Below, piece by piece: positions 1 to 8,931 of a stretch of 47,583 nucleotides of DNA (position 1 is its first letter; every line of letters starts with the position of its first letter). Location: the NCBI GenBank assembly GCA_002313925.1, contig DCAZ01000064.1:2521-50103 (forward strand). The letters are read 5' to 3'. Source of the stretch: Gemmatimonadales bacterium UBA1120. Lineage in GTDB: Bacteria; Gemmatimonadota; Gemmatimonadetes; Longimicrobiales; Gaopeijiaceae. The notes beneath the pieces are model-generated. The model was not told where the DNA came from and did not search any database. It was given only the letters and a program-made list of their open reading frames with translations. The translations under genes and the position numbers were made by a program.

Positions 1-1
1 G

Positions 2-1246
2 TCAATTTTTGTTCAACCATCTGAGATCACCGGCCAAGTGCCAACCGTTGTTGGCATTTATGCCGTTTGGCTGGTATGTGGGATACTCACCCTTTTTGGG
101 GCCCTGGTATGCGCAGAATTGGCGAGCACGTTCCCTGAGGCTGGTGGGGTATATGCGTACCTTCGGGAGGCCTTCTCGCCCGCTGTAGGCTTCCTCTGGG
201 GTTGGGCGATGTTTTGGATTATGCACTCCGGAATCGTTGCGGCGATTGCAGTGGTATGTGCGAGGTATCTCAGCTTCTTCGTGGAACTTGGCGACTTAGG
301 CCAGCGGGTAGTGGCTGTTGTTATAATCTTGGTACTTAGCCTTATCAACTACGTAGGGGTAAAGCATGGAAGTATCCTTCAGGCTGCGATCACAGCTGGT
401 AAACTTCTAGCAATCTCGATAATCGTGGTTCTCTGCTTCTTGTTTGGTGGTACGGCACACGAAGTCGCGGTGGAAGCCTCTCGTACTGCCGCACCGGGGA
501 GTTACACGGCTCGGGATTTCGGGCTTGCTTTGGCTGCTGGCCTCTTCGCTTTCGGTGGCTGGCATATGGTCACTTATAACGCTGAGGAGACTAAAGAGCC
601 GCGCAGCACGATTCCCAAAGCCCTTATCTTGGGTACGCTTATTGTTACGGGCTGCTACATCCTCCTGAATGCAGTCTATTTGTATGTACTGCCGATGGAG
701 ACGGTCGCTTCATCAGATCGTGTCGCGGCGGATGCAGCGGATGCAGTCTTCGGTAGAGGCGGTGCTGCTGCGATGTCAGCTCTAGTTGTCTTTTCAACGT
801 TTGGAGCGCTCTCCGGCATTGTTCTCGCAGGACCTCGGGTCTACTTCGCAATGGCCAGAGATGGTTTGTTATTCAAGTGGTTCGGGGTGGTTCACCAAGA
901 ATATGGGACACCCCACAGAGCGATTCTCCTGCAGGCGATCTGGGCTAGTGTACTAGCTTTAACTGGCACATACCGTTCCCTGTTTACCAGGGTGATCTAT
1001 ACGGAGTGGATTTTTTTTGGGATGATGGCTTTGGGTCTTATCCTGCTCCGCAAACGCCCAGAAGTAACGCGTGACTACGAAATGTGGGGGTACCCTTGGG
1101 TACCGATCATTTTTGTAGCAGCTGCTTTTGGTATTGTTGGGAACCAACTTCTGACTGACCCAGCAGAGAGCCTAAAGGGTCTTGGATTCGTTCTTCTCGG
1201 TTGGCCGGTGTACATGCTATGGACCCGTAAAACCCAGGACCTATAA
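2..1246 (+). CDS. APC-family amino acid permease (5' end outside window)
   Basis: An integral inner-membrane permease of the APC (amino acid-polyamine-organocation) superfamily, expected to import amino acids by proton or sodium coupling. The reading frame stays open to the first base of the window and the residues before the first possible start (a GTG at 38) still match the family: a PSEITGQVP-type segment followed by hydrophobic helices and the conserved GGVYAYLREAF segment of helix 2. The gene therefore starts upstream and GTG 38 is not its start. About ten hydrophobic helices are visible, and the C-terminus ends with a short basic tail after the last helix. The next gene on the same strand is an ACMSD-like amidohydrolase 160 bases later, which would fit amino-acid uptake plus breakdown, but the substrate cannot be read from sequence. 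Confidence 0.88.
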   Translation, partial: SIFVQPSEITGQVPTVVGIYAVWLVCGILTLFGALVCAELASTFPEAGGVYAYLREAFSPAVGFLWGWAMFWIMHSGIVAAIAVVCARYLSFFVELGDLGQRVVAVVIILVLSLINYVGVKHGSILQAAITAGKLLAISIIVVLCFLFGGTAHEVAVEASRTAAPGSYTARDFGLALAAGLFAFGGWHMVTYNAEETKEPRSTIPKALILGTLIVTGCYILLNAVYLYVLPMETVASSDRVAADAADAVFGRGGAAAMSALVVFSTFGALSGIVLAGPRVYFAMARDGLLFKWFGVVHQEYGTPHRAILLQAIWASVLALTGTYRSLFTRVIYTEWIFFGMMALGLILLRKRPEVTRDYEMWGYPWVPIIFVAAAFGIVGNQLLTDPAESLKGLGFVLLGWPVYMLWTRKTQDL

Positions 1247-1407
1247 CCGATCGACTCTGCTCTCCAGTAAAGATTCCTGGAATTTTAAAAGGTTTAGCCG
1301 CCTAGATGGTCGGCATATTCTTGCCTTGCACTTCTAACCTCTGGCCTGAGAAGCGAGCTGACCTTATAGCTTCGAATTCTCTTGAGCTATTTTGCCTGGA
1401 AAGATTG

Positions 1408-2388
1408 ATGATTCTCGACTTCCACAACCACTATTTTCCACCGGAGTACCTTGATGCCCTGAGTAAGGGCGGCAGCCACTTCAGGGTTACCACTGATCGT
1501 GATGGAAATCCAGTTCTGCACTCTCCTGGTGACTACAATGTGATCGTTCCAGGCCACCGGGATCTGAATGTTCGTGAACGTGTCCTTGATGAGGCAGAGA
1601 TCCAAATGCAGGTAATCACGTTCACGGCCCCAGGAACGAGCATTGAGACTCCAGAGCGTGCTGTCGAACTGTGCCAGATCGTGAATAACGCTTTCGCGTC
1701 TGCATGTCGTGCTCGGACGGACCGATTTACCTCGTTGGGCACCTTACCGATGAACGCACCTGAAGCTGCAGCTGAGGAAGCAGAGCGCGTAGTTGGGGAG
1801 TTGGGTCTTCCCGGTGTAATGCTTCTTTCTAACGCAAGCGGTGTCCCGCTCCACGAGAAACATTTTTGGCCAGTTTACGAGCGACTCAATGAAGCGGAAG
1901 CAGTGATCTACATACACCCGACTTATCCTGTCGGGGTGGAGGTCATGGAGCGCTTCATGCTTATGCCAATGGTCGGCTTTCTAATGGACACCACACTTGC
2001 AGCAGCAGGGCTGATTTATTCCGGTGTCGTAGAGCAATTTCCGAAAATCACTTGGGTGTTAGCCCATCTCGGCGGCGCCGTACCGTATCTGGCCGAACGT
2101 TTCGACCGAGGGTTTGAGGCGTATCCTGAATGTCGAGAATACTGCAGCGTACTTCCTAGCGAGCAACTGCGGGGTTTCTATTACGATACCGTGAATTTCG
2201 ATGACGCCTGCCTGAGGCTTGCTATTGAATTCGCCGGCGTTGATCACCTAGTTGCTGGTTCGGACTATCCTCACATGATCGGAAGTCTCGACAAGATGAT
2301 ATCTAGCGTAACCACTCTTGATTTATCCGAGGGCGAAAAAGATAAGATTTTTGGTGAGAATGCAGCCCGGATTCTCAGTTTAAGTTGA
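1408..2388 (+). CDS. Amidohydrolase family 2 (ACMSD-like decarboxylase/hydrolase)
   Basis: A 326-residue cytosolic TIM-barrel enzyme of the amidohydrolase-2 family, which includes 2-amino-3-carboxymuconate-6-semialdehyde decarboxylase and related zinc or manganese decarboxylases. The expected metal ligands are visible: the N-terminal HxH (H6 and H8 in DFHNHYFP), H170 in the IHPTYP segment, H220 in LAHLGG and D286 in GSDYPH. The frame is open upstream to 1306, but ATG 1408 puts the HxH motif at the family-typical position directly after the first beta strand, and GGAAAG lies a few bases before it. Length agrees with the family (about 300-340). The exact substrate (aminocarboxymuconate, hydroxybenzoate type or other) is not determined. 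A compact hairpin with a T run follows the stop codon. Confidence 0.85.
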   Translation: MILDFHNHYFPPEYLDALSKGGSHFRVTTDRDGNPVLHSPGDYNVIVPGHRDLNVRERVLDEAEIQMQVITFTAPGTSIETPERAVELCQIVNNAFASACRARTDRFTSLGTLPMNAPEAAAEEAERVVGELGLPGVMLLSNASGVPLHEKHFWPVYERLNEAEAVIYIHPTYPVGVEVMERFMLMPMVGFLMDTTLAAAGLIYSGVVEQFPKITWVLAHLGGAVPYLAERFDRGFEAYPECREYCSVLPSEQLRGFYYDTVNFDDACLRLAIEFAGVDHLVAGSDYPHMIGSLDKMISSVTTLDLSEGEKDKIFGENAARILSLS

Positions 2389-2392
2389 TTAT

Positions 2393-2411
2393 AATTCCGT
2401 TGGAATTTTTT
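2393..2411 (+). terminator. Intrinsic terminator after the ACMSD-like gene
   Basis: AATTCC (2393-2398) pairs with GGAATT (2402-2407) around a three-base loop, and the right arm runs into a stretch of six T residues. It sits four bases after the TGA of the amidohydrolase gene and before the convergent serine hydrolase gene. The stem is AT-rich and short, so strength is uncertain, but position and T tract are classical. Confidence 0.65.
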
Positions 2412-2428
2412 CTGGAGATGGTTACCAC

Positions 2429-3733
2429 CTAACGCTGAGGTGCTGGAAGAAATGGCGTTCGTTCAGTGATCGCTGAATAGATCAAGCTTCTTATATTGGA
2501 GTGGTCGTCGAGTCCGGACGCTGGGATTACTTGAGTCAAGTACACTACGATGAGCTGTTCCACCGGATCCACCCAGTAGGTGGAGTGGTACGCACCACCC
2601 CAACCAAATTCTCCGATGGAGCCAGGGGCCCCAGACGCGGCGACATCTTCCCGAACTGAAAATCCCAGCCCGAATCCCATCCCGGGTGCTCGGTATAAGT
2701 CTCCCACATGATTCACTGTCATGAGGTTGACCGAAGCTATCGATAACAACTGGGTCCCATTAAGTGACCCTCCATTGAGCAGCATTTGCAGAAAGCGAGT
2801 GTAGTCTCGATTGGTTGAGAGGAGGCCCGCTCCACCGGAGAAGCTCTGACGAGGACCTTCCACGTATTGACCTTGAGTCTCCATACCAGGGCCTTCGGGT
2901 GCTCTCAGCAGTGTCTCTCCACGGCGGAGGTTGTAAACGGCTGCCAGACGGTGACTCTTCGATGGTGGAAGATAGAAATGCGTATCGTGCATTCCCAGCG
3001 GATCTGTGATTCGATTCTTAATGAACTCGTCAAGCGGCATACCTGAAACTTCTTCGACAAGTGCACCTAGGATGTCAGTGCTGTAACCGTAAACCCAAGC
3101 TTGTCCGGGATGCGTGGTGAACGGTAGATCAGCTATCCGGTCAATGGTGAGGCGGATCGGTTCTGCACGATGTGCGAAGTACCAGCCAGTGATCTCCGCT
3201 GCTGCCCAAGCGCTGCCAGCTGGTCCCGTTCCGTAGGAGATCCCTGCGGTGTGAGTGAGTAGATCTCGAATAGTGATCGGTCGATTGGCCTTAACAACAT
3301 CATACTCTGTTCCTTCACGAGCGACACCGACCGTGGTCTCAGAGAAAGCAGGCAGATAGCTTGCCACTGGATCCGAAATATCGAGCAAACCCTCCTCTTG
3401 GAGCATTATGACGCCTACGCTGACCAGTGCCTTGGTCTGAGACGCGATCCGGAAGATCGCATTAGACTGCATCACTTCGCTTTCTTCACGATCCCTGTAG
3501 CCTACGGCCTCATTATAGACGACCTGACCTCGACGTATGATGGTCGTAACAGCCCCTGCTAAGCGTCCTTCAGCCACATACTCCTCAAGCGCTGTCGTCA
3601 GGTATCCTAGCCTCTCTGACGACATGCCAACCTCTTCGGGTATCGCCCTCGAAAACTCTTGGGCCGATAGCAGTTCCGTCGCCAGAAAAAGGGATATAGC
3701 GATGGTGAGGCATCGAAGTCTGCATGCGTTCAT
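2429..3733 (-). CDS. Exported serine hydrolase, class C beta-lactamase family
   Basis: A 434-residue exported hydrolase of the beta-lactamase/esterase (class C, penicillin-binding-like) fold. A signal peptide occupies roughly residues 1-24 (basic MNACRLR, hydrophobic core, cut after LLSAQ). The catalytic SxxK tetrad is S98-Q-T-K101 in the segment RIASQTKAL, the YxN-like site is at Y217 (YGYSTD), and the third motif region is GWGGAYHSTYW near the C-terminus, as in family members that lack a canonical KTG. The frame is open further upstream, but the ATG at 3733 is followed directly by the signal peptide and preceded by AAGGA. Members act as esterases, D-aminopeptidases or beta-lactamases; none of these can be chosen here. 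It is divergent from the GH109-like gene with a 159-base shared upstream region. Confidence 0.87.
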   Translation of the reverse strand: MNACRLRCLTIAISLFLATELLSAQEFSRAIPEEVGMSSERLGYLTTALEEYVAEGRLAGAVTTIIRRGQVVYNEAVGYRDREESEVMQSNAIFRIASQTKALVSVGVIMLQEEGLLDISDPVASYLPAFSETTVGVAREGTEYDVVKANRPITIRDLLTHTAGISYGTGPAGSAWAAAEITGWYFAHRAEPIRLTIDRIADLPFTTHPGQAWVYGYSTDILGALVEEVSGMPLDEFIKNRITDPLGMHDTHFYLPPSKSHRLAAVYNLRRGETLLRAPEGPGMETQGQYVEGPRQSFSGGAGLLSTNRDYTRFLQMLLNGGSLNGTQLLSIASVNLMTVNHVGDLYRAPGMGFGLGFSVREDVAASGAPGSIGEFGWGGAYHSTYWVDPVEQLIVVYLTQVIPASGLDDHSNIRSLIYSAITERTPFLPAPQR

Positions 3734-3892
3734 GAAGGATTCCTTAGTCTGAGGATACTCAGGGGATGTAATTGGCGGACCAAGAGGGTATTGCGCTACT
3801 GTCAGGTATAGAGCGGCTAGCCTTGAGCTGTGCCAGAGCACCATTCAATTTGCTGAGTACTACTTGATAAGCTCCGAAAAGCCAGGTCAATA

Positions 3893-5284
3893 ATGAGTGA
3901 TCCCCATAATTCAGATTTCTTCGGTCGACGCGAACTCCTCAAGCTTGGCGCGGCTGGCCTTGGACTTGGTGCGGCGTCGGGACTTTCTCCTACACCGGCT
4001 GCGGCGGATCTTGATCACCAACAGCAGCGCCCTGATTTGGGCCCGGCTCCCATCAAGCCATTTGCTGCAGATCCTATCGATATTGTGCGTGTTGGCTTTG
4101 TAGGTGTGGGAGGAATGGGGGGAGCCCATGTTAGGAACTTTCTCGGGCTTGAAGGCATTGAGATTGTAGCTCTCTGTGATATCGACTCAGCACGCAATGA
4201 GGAAGTCTCGAGTTGGGTGACCGACGATGGTCGAGCACCGCCGGCGATGTACGGGCGTCACGAGACAGACTTTGTTCGCATGTGCGAGACTGAAGACCTG
4301 GATCTTGTGTTCACTGCCACACCGTGGGAATGGCATGTGCCAGTTTGTGTATCTGCGATGGAGAACGGAAAACATGCTGCCACCGAGGTCCCTGCCACAT
4401 ACACGACGGATGACTGTTGGAGACTTGTCGAGTATGCTGAAAAATACCGCAAGCACTGCGTTATGATGGAAAATTGCAACTATGACCGTCCTGAGATGAT
4501 GGTTTTCCATATGGCCCGCTTGGGCTTGTTCGGGGATATACTTCATGCCGAGTGCGGATATCTGCACGACCTTAGAGAGATCAAGTTCTCTGAGGTCGGA
4601 GAAGGCCTCTGGCGGCGTGCGCACTCCATGGTACGAGATGGTAACCTCTACCCAACTCACGGCCTGGGTCCAGTGGCCAATGTGATGGATATCAATCGTG
4701 GAGATCAGTTCGAATATCTTGTGTCAATGAGCTCGCCATCACAGGGATTACAAGAATGGGCGATGGCTAACTACCCCGAGAATCACCTGAAGCGTAGAGA
4801 GCGTTATGTCCTTGGTGACGTGAACACGACGATGATCAAAACAGTCCGGGGTCGAACGATTTATCTCAGTCATGACACAAACCTTCCCCGGCCGTATTCA
4901 CGGATTCATATGGTCCAGGGGACTAAGGGGCTATTTCAGGGCTATCCTCACCGGGTGCATATCGAAGGCCTGAGCCCCGGACACGAGTGGCAGGATTGGA
5001 TGGATTTGCGAGACAAGTATGATCATCCACTGTGGAAAGATCTGGAGGAGCAGTCAGAGGGAGCCGGGCATGGAGGTATGGATTTCATAGAGGACTACCG
5101 GTTGGTGAAATGCCTACGGGAGGGCAAAGCTACGGATATGAACGTCTACGACGCAGCCGCGATGTCGGTGATCACCCCATTATCGGAGTGGTCAGTCGCT
5201 AACCGTAGTCGCCCGATCGATGTGCCCGATTTCACACGAGGGCGGTGGGCACAGTGGCCGAAACTGGAAATTCTTAGAGCGTAG
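3893..5284 (+). CDS. GH109-like Gfo/Idh/MocA family protein with Tat signal
   Basis: A 463-residue NAD-binding Gfo/Idh/MocA protein that most resembles glycoside hydrolase family 109 (alpha-N-acetylgalactosaminidase using bound NAD). The N-terminus has a twin-arginine motif (R12-R13 in FFGRRELLKLG) and a hydrophobic stretch ending near ALA-type residues (PAAA), so the protein should be exported folded, with cofactor, by Tat. A Rossmann motif (GFVGVGGMGGAHV) follows at about residues 68-80. The stretch with NCNYDRPEMMV, the GLFGDILHAECGYLHDLR region and the SRIHMVQGTKG region match GH109 features as I remember them. Close relatives also include non-glycosidase oxidoreductases, so activity is inference. 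It is first in a plus-strand trio with a CapA-like gene 13 bases downstream and a GALK2-type kinase. Confidence 0.8.
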   Translation: MSDPHNSDFFGRRELLKLGAAGLGLGAASGLSPTPAAADLDHQQQRPDLGPAPIKPFAADPIDIVRVGFVGVGGMGGAHVRNFLGLEGIEIVALCDIDSARNEEVSSWVTDDGRAPPAMYGRHETDFVRMCETEDLDLVFTATPWEWHVPVCVSAMENGKHAATEVPATYTTDDCWRLVEYAEKYRKHCVMMENCNYDRPEMMVFHMARLGLFGDILHAECGYLHDLREIKFSEVGEGLWRRAHSMVRDGNLYPTHGLGPVANVMDINRGDQFEYLVSMSSPSQGLQEWAMANYPENHLKRRERYVLGDVNTTMIKTVRGRTIYLSHDTNLPRPYSRIHMVQGTKGLFQGYPHRVHIEGLSPGHEWQDWMDLRDKYDHPLWKDLEEQSEGAGHGGMDFIEDYRLVKCLREGKATDMNVYDAAAMSVITPLSEWSVANRSRPIDVPDFTRGRWAQWPKLEILRA

Positions 5285-5300
5285 ATAGAGGAGAATTGTG

Positions 5301-6635
5301 ATGAGACAATTTCGTGTCGCCGGGCTAACTAGCCTCGCGCTAGGCTTGTTGGTGGTCTCGACCCCGGCTCAAGAGATTACACTTGCCTTAACGGGGGACG
5401 CGATCATCACCAGGAGATTGTCCGTCTACGAGGAACCAGACTTTCTCGAGCTCATTGATATGATTCGTGGGGCGGACGCGGCCTTTACTAATCTCGAAAT
5501 CCTCTTCCACAATTACGAGCCGTATCCAGCTCACCAGAGTGGAGGGACTTGGATGCGGGGTGAACCAATACTTGCTAAAGAGCTTGTTTGGGCAGGTATC
5601 GATATGGTATCGCGCGCGAATAATCATACTGGTGATTATGGGGTTGAGGGTCTTCGCCTGACCACCAAATACGTAGACGAAGCAGGGCTAGTGCACGCGG
5701 GAGCAGGTGAGAGTCTTGCGGAAGCCCGAGAGGCCCGCTTCCTGGAGACCGCGCGTGGTCGAGTGGCTCTAATCTCTATGGCATCAACGTTCCCTGATCA
5801 TTCCCGAGCTGGAAATGCACGTGGGAGCATGAAATCCCGCCCTGGCTTGAGTCCGCTTCGGTACACGACCGAACGTGTCGCCACCGCAGATCAGCTTGAT
5901 CGTTTTCAAGTGCTAGCAGAAGAAATGGGGTTGAATTTCAACCGTAGTGACCGAGGGGCACGCACACTTTCGACCAATTTCATTGAAGGTTCAGAAATGG
6001 GTGTGGTGACTCGACCGAATCCGGAAGATGTGGCTGAAATTGCTGCAGTAGTGCGAAGTGCGAGCCGCCTCGCAGACCAGGTGATTGTTACCATTCACGC
6101 ACACGAGAGTGGCGGAGCGCGCTCGGTTCCAGCTGGTTTTCTAATAGAGTTCGCGAGGGCCATGGTGGATGCTGGCGCTACGATGTTCGTGGGCCACGGA
6201 CCCCACGTACTTCGTGGTATAGAGATCTACAAGGGCAAGCCGATCTTCTACTCTTTGGGTGATTTTGTATTTCAGAATGAGACATTGCTCCGGCTACCCG
6301 ATGAGAATTACCAGGCGTACGATCTCGATGTGAATGACCACGTAGCGGATTTCAATGCCATGCGCTACCAGAACGAGACAGTCGGATTTCCGGCAAATCC
6401 CGAGATTTGGGAGGCCGTCATTGCTATGCCGACATTCACCGGCGATAAGCTGACTGAACTAGCACTTCACCCGATAACCTTGGGTTACGGGAAACCAGCT
6501 TGGGTACGTGGACGGCCTATGTTGGCACATGGTGTTCTTGCGAAAAAAATCCTGAACGATCTTGTGGAACGCTCGAAGCCTTTCGGAACGGACATCGACA
6601 TTAGGGAAGGAGTCGGTTACGTACGAGTGCGGTAA
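5301..6635 (+). CDS. CapA-like exported protein (metallophosphatase fold)
   Basis: A 444-residue protein of the CapA/PgsA poly-gamma-glutamate family, a calcineurin-like phosphoesterase fold. The hydrophobic N-terminus (about residues 6-24) is followed by the LTGDAII strand. The family motifs are clear: NLEILFHN, the SRANNHTGDYG site, GHGPHVLRGIE and YSLGDFVFQ. A GTG lies immediately before the ATG; the ATG at 5301 is preferred because GAGGAG sits seven bases upstream. CapA proteins are named for poly-gamma-glutamate capsule export, but no capB/capC partner is present, and many relatives in sugar- or peptide-degrading clusters have unknown roles. Its placement between a GH109-like gene and a sugar kinase suggests a hydrolase in the same exported pathway; this is inference. 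Confidence 0.83.
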   Translation: MRQFRVAGLTSLALGLLVVSTPAQEITLALTGDAIITRRLSVYEEPDFLELIDMIRGADAAFTNLEILFHNYEPYPAHQSGGTWMRGEPILAKELVWAGIDMVSRANNHTGDYGVEGLRLTTKYVDEAGLVHAGAGESLAEAREARFLETARGRVALISMASTFPDHSRAGNARGSMKSRPGLSPLRYTTERVATADQLDRFQVLAEEMGLNFNRSDRGARTLSTNFIEGSEMGVVTRPNPEDVAEIAAVVRSASRLADQVIVTIHAHESGGARSVPAGFLIEFARAMVDAGATMFVGHGPHVLRGIEIYKGKPIFYSLGDFVFQNETLLRLPDENYQAYDLDVNDHVADFNAMRYQNETVGFPANPEIWEAVIAMPTFTGDKLTELALHPITLGYGKPAWVRGRPMLAHGVLAKKILNDLVERSKPFGTDIDIREGVGYVRVR

Positions 6636-7886
6636 GTGAATTGGACCAATCCGCGTCAAGTGGACCGGTCACCGTTGGAACTCGTATCCGGGGAGGTTTT
6701 TGCTAAAGAGTTCGGCGTACAGCCGACTCATTTTGCTCGGGCTCCGGGGCGCGTGAACCTGATCGGTGAGCACATCGACTATCATGATCTGCCAGTATTC
6801 CCAATGGCTATTCAGCGTGAGGCGTATTTGGCTTTCCGGTGTCGGGATGATGGATTTGTCCGGATCCGTAGCGTTTGTGAGGACTTTGAAGAAGTCGAGT
6901 TCGAGATTGTTCCGGGAATAACTGCGAGCTCACCAGGTCATTGGGGAAACTACGTGAAGGCTCCAGCCGATGAGTTAGCGAGACGATTCGCTATCTCACG
7001 CGGCTTTGATGGTGTTCTTGTCTCTGATATCCCTATAGCAGCCGGGCTTTCATCGTCCTCCGCGCTTGTCAACGCGGTTGGGCTGGCTCTTACCCATATC
7101 AACGGAGTTGTGCTAGAAACACTGCCCTTCGCGGATGTGATGGCGGATGCAGAACGCTATACAGGGACCCGCGGAGGTGGGATGGATCAGGCGATATCAA
7201 TCGGTGGCCATGCCCACCATGCGGCTCAGATCGAATTTAGTCCCCTAACGATGAGTCATATGCTGGTTCCAGAGAGATGGCGGTTCATAATTGCCAATTC
7301 TGGGGTGCGAGTTGAGAAATCGGGTTACGCGATGGGGGTATATAATGCGCGCCGTGATGAGTCTGAACAGGCTTTGAGGATCGTCACCAATACTGCATTA
7401 GACCGCGGTCTGATTCGCTCTCAAGTCACTGGGTACAAGAACCTTCTTGAGATTCTTGGAGAGGACATAGCGATCGAGATGGCAGAGGCTGTACTCGAGC
7501 GAACTCTTTTCCAACGTTTCCGACATGTGATTACAGAGGCCGTTCGAGTAGGAACCGCTATCGACCTTATGGCCAGGGGAGACGTGCAAGGCTTCGGTTG
7601 GTTGATGGACGCTTCACATAAGAGTCTCCGTGTCGACTACGAAGTCAGCTCAGTGGAGCTTGATGAACTCGTTGTGGTTTGTCGTGAAGCTGGAGCGGCA
7701 GGTGCCCGGCTCACCGGGGCTGGTTTTGGTGGATGCGTCATCATGCTTACTGAGCAAGACAAGGTAGATGTGGTTCTAGAAGGCTTGTCACGGGGATATT
7801 ATGGACCTCGGGGTATGAGCACGGATACCGATCAAAGCCATTTTGTAGCCAGACCTTCTGCGGGGGCTTCTATAATCACGCTGTAA
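6636..7886 (+). CDS. Galactokinase / N-acetylgalactosamine kinase (GALK2-type GHMP kinase)
   Basis: A 416-residue cytosolic GHMP kinase that phosphorylates C1 of galactose or N-acetylgalactosamine. It shows the galactokinase signature GRVNLIGEHIDY near residue 39, the ATP-binding loop PIAAGLSSSSA near 132, and the third motif GARLTGAGFGGC near 357. The GEHIDY form, the VFPMAI that follows and the GGGMDQAIS segment are closer to eukaryotic GALK2 (GalNAc kinase) and plant galactokinase than to E. coli GalK (GEHTDYN, CGxMDQ), judged from memory. The GTG start abuts the TAA of the CapA-like gene with no gap, so translation is probably coupled. With the upstream GH109-like gene this suggests GalNAc salvage, but no galT, galE or UDP-GalNAc pyrophosphorylase is adjacent. 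Confidence 0.85.
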   Translation: MNWTNPRQVDRSPLELVSGEVFAKEFGVQPTHFARAPGRVNLIGEHIDYHDLPVFPMAIQREAYLAFRCRDDGFVRIRSVCEDFEEVEFEIVPGITASSPGHWGNYVKAPADELARRFAISRGFDGVLVSDIPIAAGLSSSSALVNAVGLALTHINGVVLETLPFADVMADAERYTGTRGGGMDQAISIGGHAHHAAQIEFSPLTMSHMLVPERWRFIIANSGVRVEKSGYAMGVYNARRDESEQALRIVTNTALDRGLIRSQVTGYKNLLEILGEDIAIEMAEAVLERTLFQRFRHVITEAVRVGTAIDLMARGDVQGFGWLMDASHKSLRVDYEVSSVELDELVVVCREAGAAGARLTGAGFGGCVIMLTEQDKVDVVLEGLSRGYYGPRGMSTDTDQSHFVARPSAGASIITL

Positions 7887-8004
7887 TCCTCAGTGTTGGG
7901 TTGACGCCACTCGACAACCTCGCCTTTTTCAGCTTTCCGAATTCTACTGAGGCGCCTTCTTGGATAGATATTTAAGCATTCTAGTAAAACATGGCCGGTC
8001 TCTT

Positions 8005-8907
8005 ATGACTGCCAAGACAAATAGGATGTGGGCCCTATCTGCCTTTTTTTCTGTGGTTTCCTCGATTGCTTTAGCAACAGCTTTGCCGAGATTAGTGCTC
8101 GCCCAAGTACCCATTGGGACTGATCGTCCTGACTTTGTCGAATCGAGTTCAACAGTGGGTGCGGGTGCTATTCAGATAGAGGGCTCTTTCGCATTTGATA
8201 CGGAAACAATAGGTGTCGATAATGTTGATACCTGGACTACCCCTTTTCTCTTCAGAGTTGGGATATCCAACTCTTGGGAGCTACGGCTAGAGTCAGACTG
8301 GTTTACTCGGTATCGAGTTACTGACCAGACTCTTTCGAATTCGCCATCCGAGGTCAGTACAAGACAGATCACCACTAACGGTGTTTCCGACGTCTCGGTT
8401 GGCGTTAAGTGGTCTTTCCTCCCTTCCGATGAATCCGGCAGACCCGCGATGGCTGCGCTGGTTCACGCAGATCTGCCAATCGGGTCTGCTGAACTAAGGG
8501 GGTTTGGGATACGCCCATCCTTTCGCGTGGTGGCGGAATGGAGTTTTCACATGCCTTGGATTGATGGGGACTACCTGGATCAAGGCGATTTCAGAGGTGA
8601 CTGGGGGATTGCTGTAATGCCTGGGTTACAGTTTGATCAGGATGAGTTCAGTAATTACCCCTCAGGTGTTTTCGGGTTAGTGATAAGCCGAGGTCTTCTG
8701 TCCCCTCGGTTCAGAGTTTTTTCTGAGATGGCTTTTGAACAAATTAGAAAAGATGAATACGGAGGACATGTTGGTGTCATACGAACTGGGGGCACATTCT
8801 TGTTGAATGATTGGTGGCAAATTGATTCGGCGATCGCCTTCGGACTTACGGATAATGCACCGAACTTTGGAATGACTTTTGGTCTATCCGGGTTGCTCCT
8901 TGGGTGA
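8005..8907 (+). CDS. Exported beta-barrel-type protein (MetA-pathway/transporter family)
   Basis: About 300 residues with an N-terminal hydrophobic segment typical of a signal peptide (WALSAFFSVVSSIALATALP, cut after VLAQ). After it comes the pattern of the family annotated as putative MetA-pathway of phenol degradation / outer-membrane transporter: GTDRPDFVESSSTV, repeated short amphipathic strands, NGVSDVSVGVKW, a DLPIG segment and a C-terminal strand ending LSGLLLG. This points to an outer-membrane beta barrel of unknown cargo. The frame extends to a TTG at 7960; ATG 8005 was chosen because it leaves a normal signal peptide, although no good ribosome-binding site precedes either. It lies 24 bases upstream of the NorC-like cytochrome on the same strand and may share its transcript. 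Confidence 0.72.
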   Translation: MTAKTNRMWALSAFFSVVSSIALATALPRLVLAQVPIGTDRPDFVESSSTVGAGAIQIEGSFAFDTETIGVDNVDTWTTPFLFRVGISNSWELRLESDWFTRYRVTDQTLSNSPSEVSTRQITTNGVSDVSVGVKWSFLPSDESGRPAMAALVHADLPIGSAELRGFGIRPSFRVVAEWSFHMPWIDGDYLDQGDFRGDWGIAVMPGLQFDQDEFSNYPSGVFGLVISRGLLSPRFRVFSEMAFEQIRKDEYGGHVGVIRTGGTFLLNDWWQIDSAIAFGLTDNAPNFGMTFGLSGLLLG

Positions 8908-8931
8908 TGAGTAATATCAACTTAGCAATAG

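Noticed and set aside
38..40. GTG as start of the APC permease.
   Set aside because: The frame is open to the window edge and the residues before it match the family, so the gene is 5'-truncated by the window.
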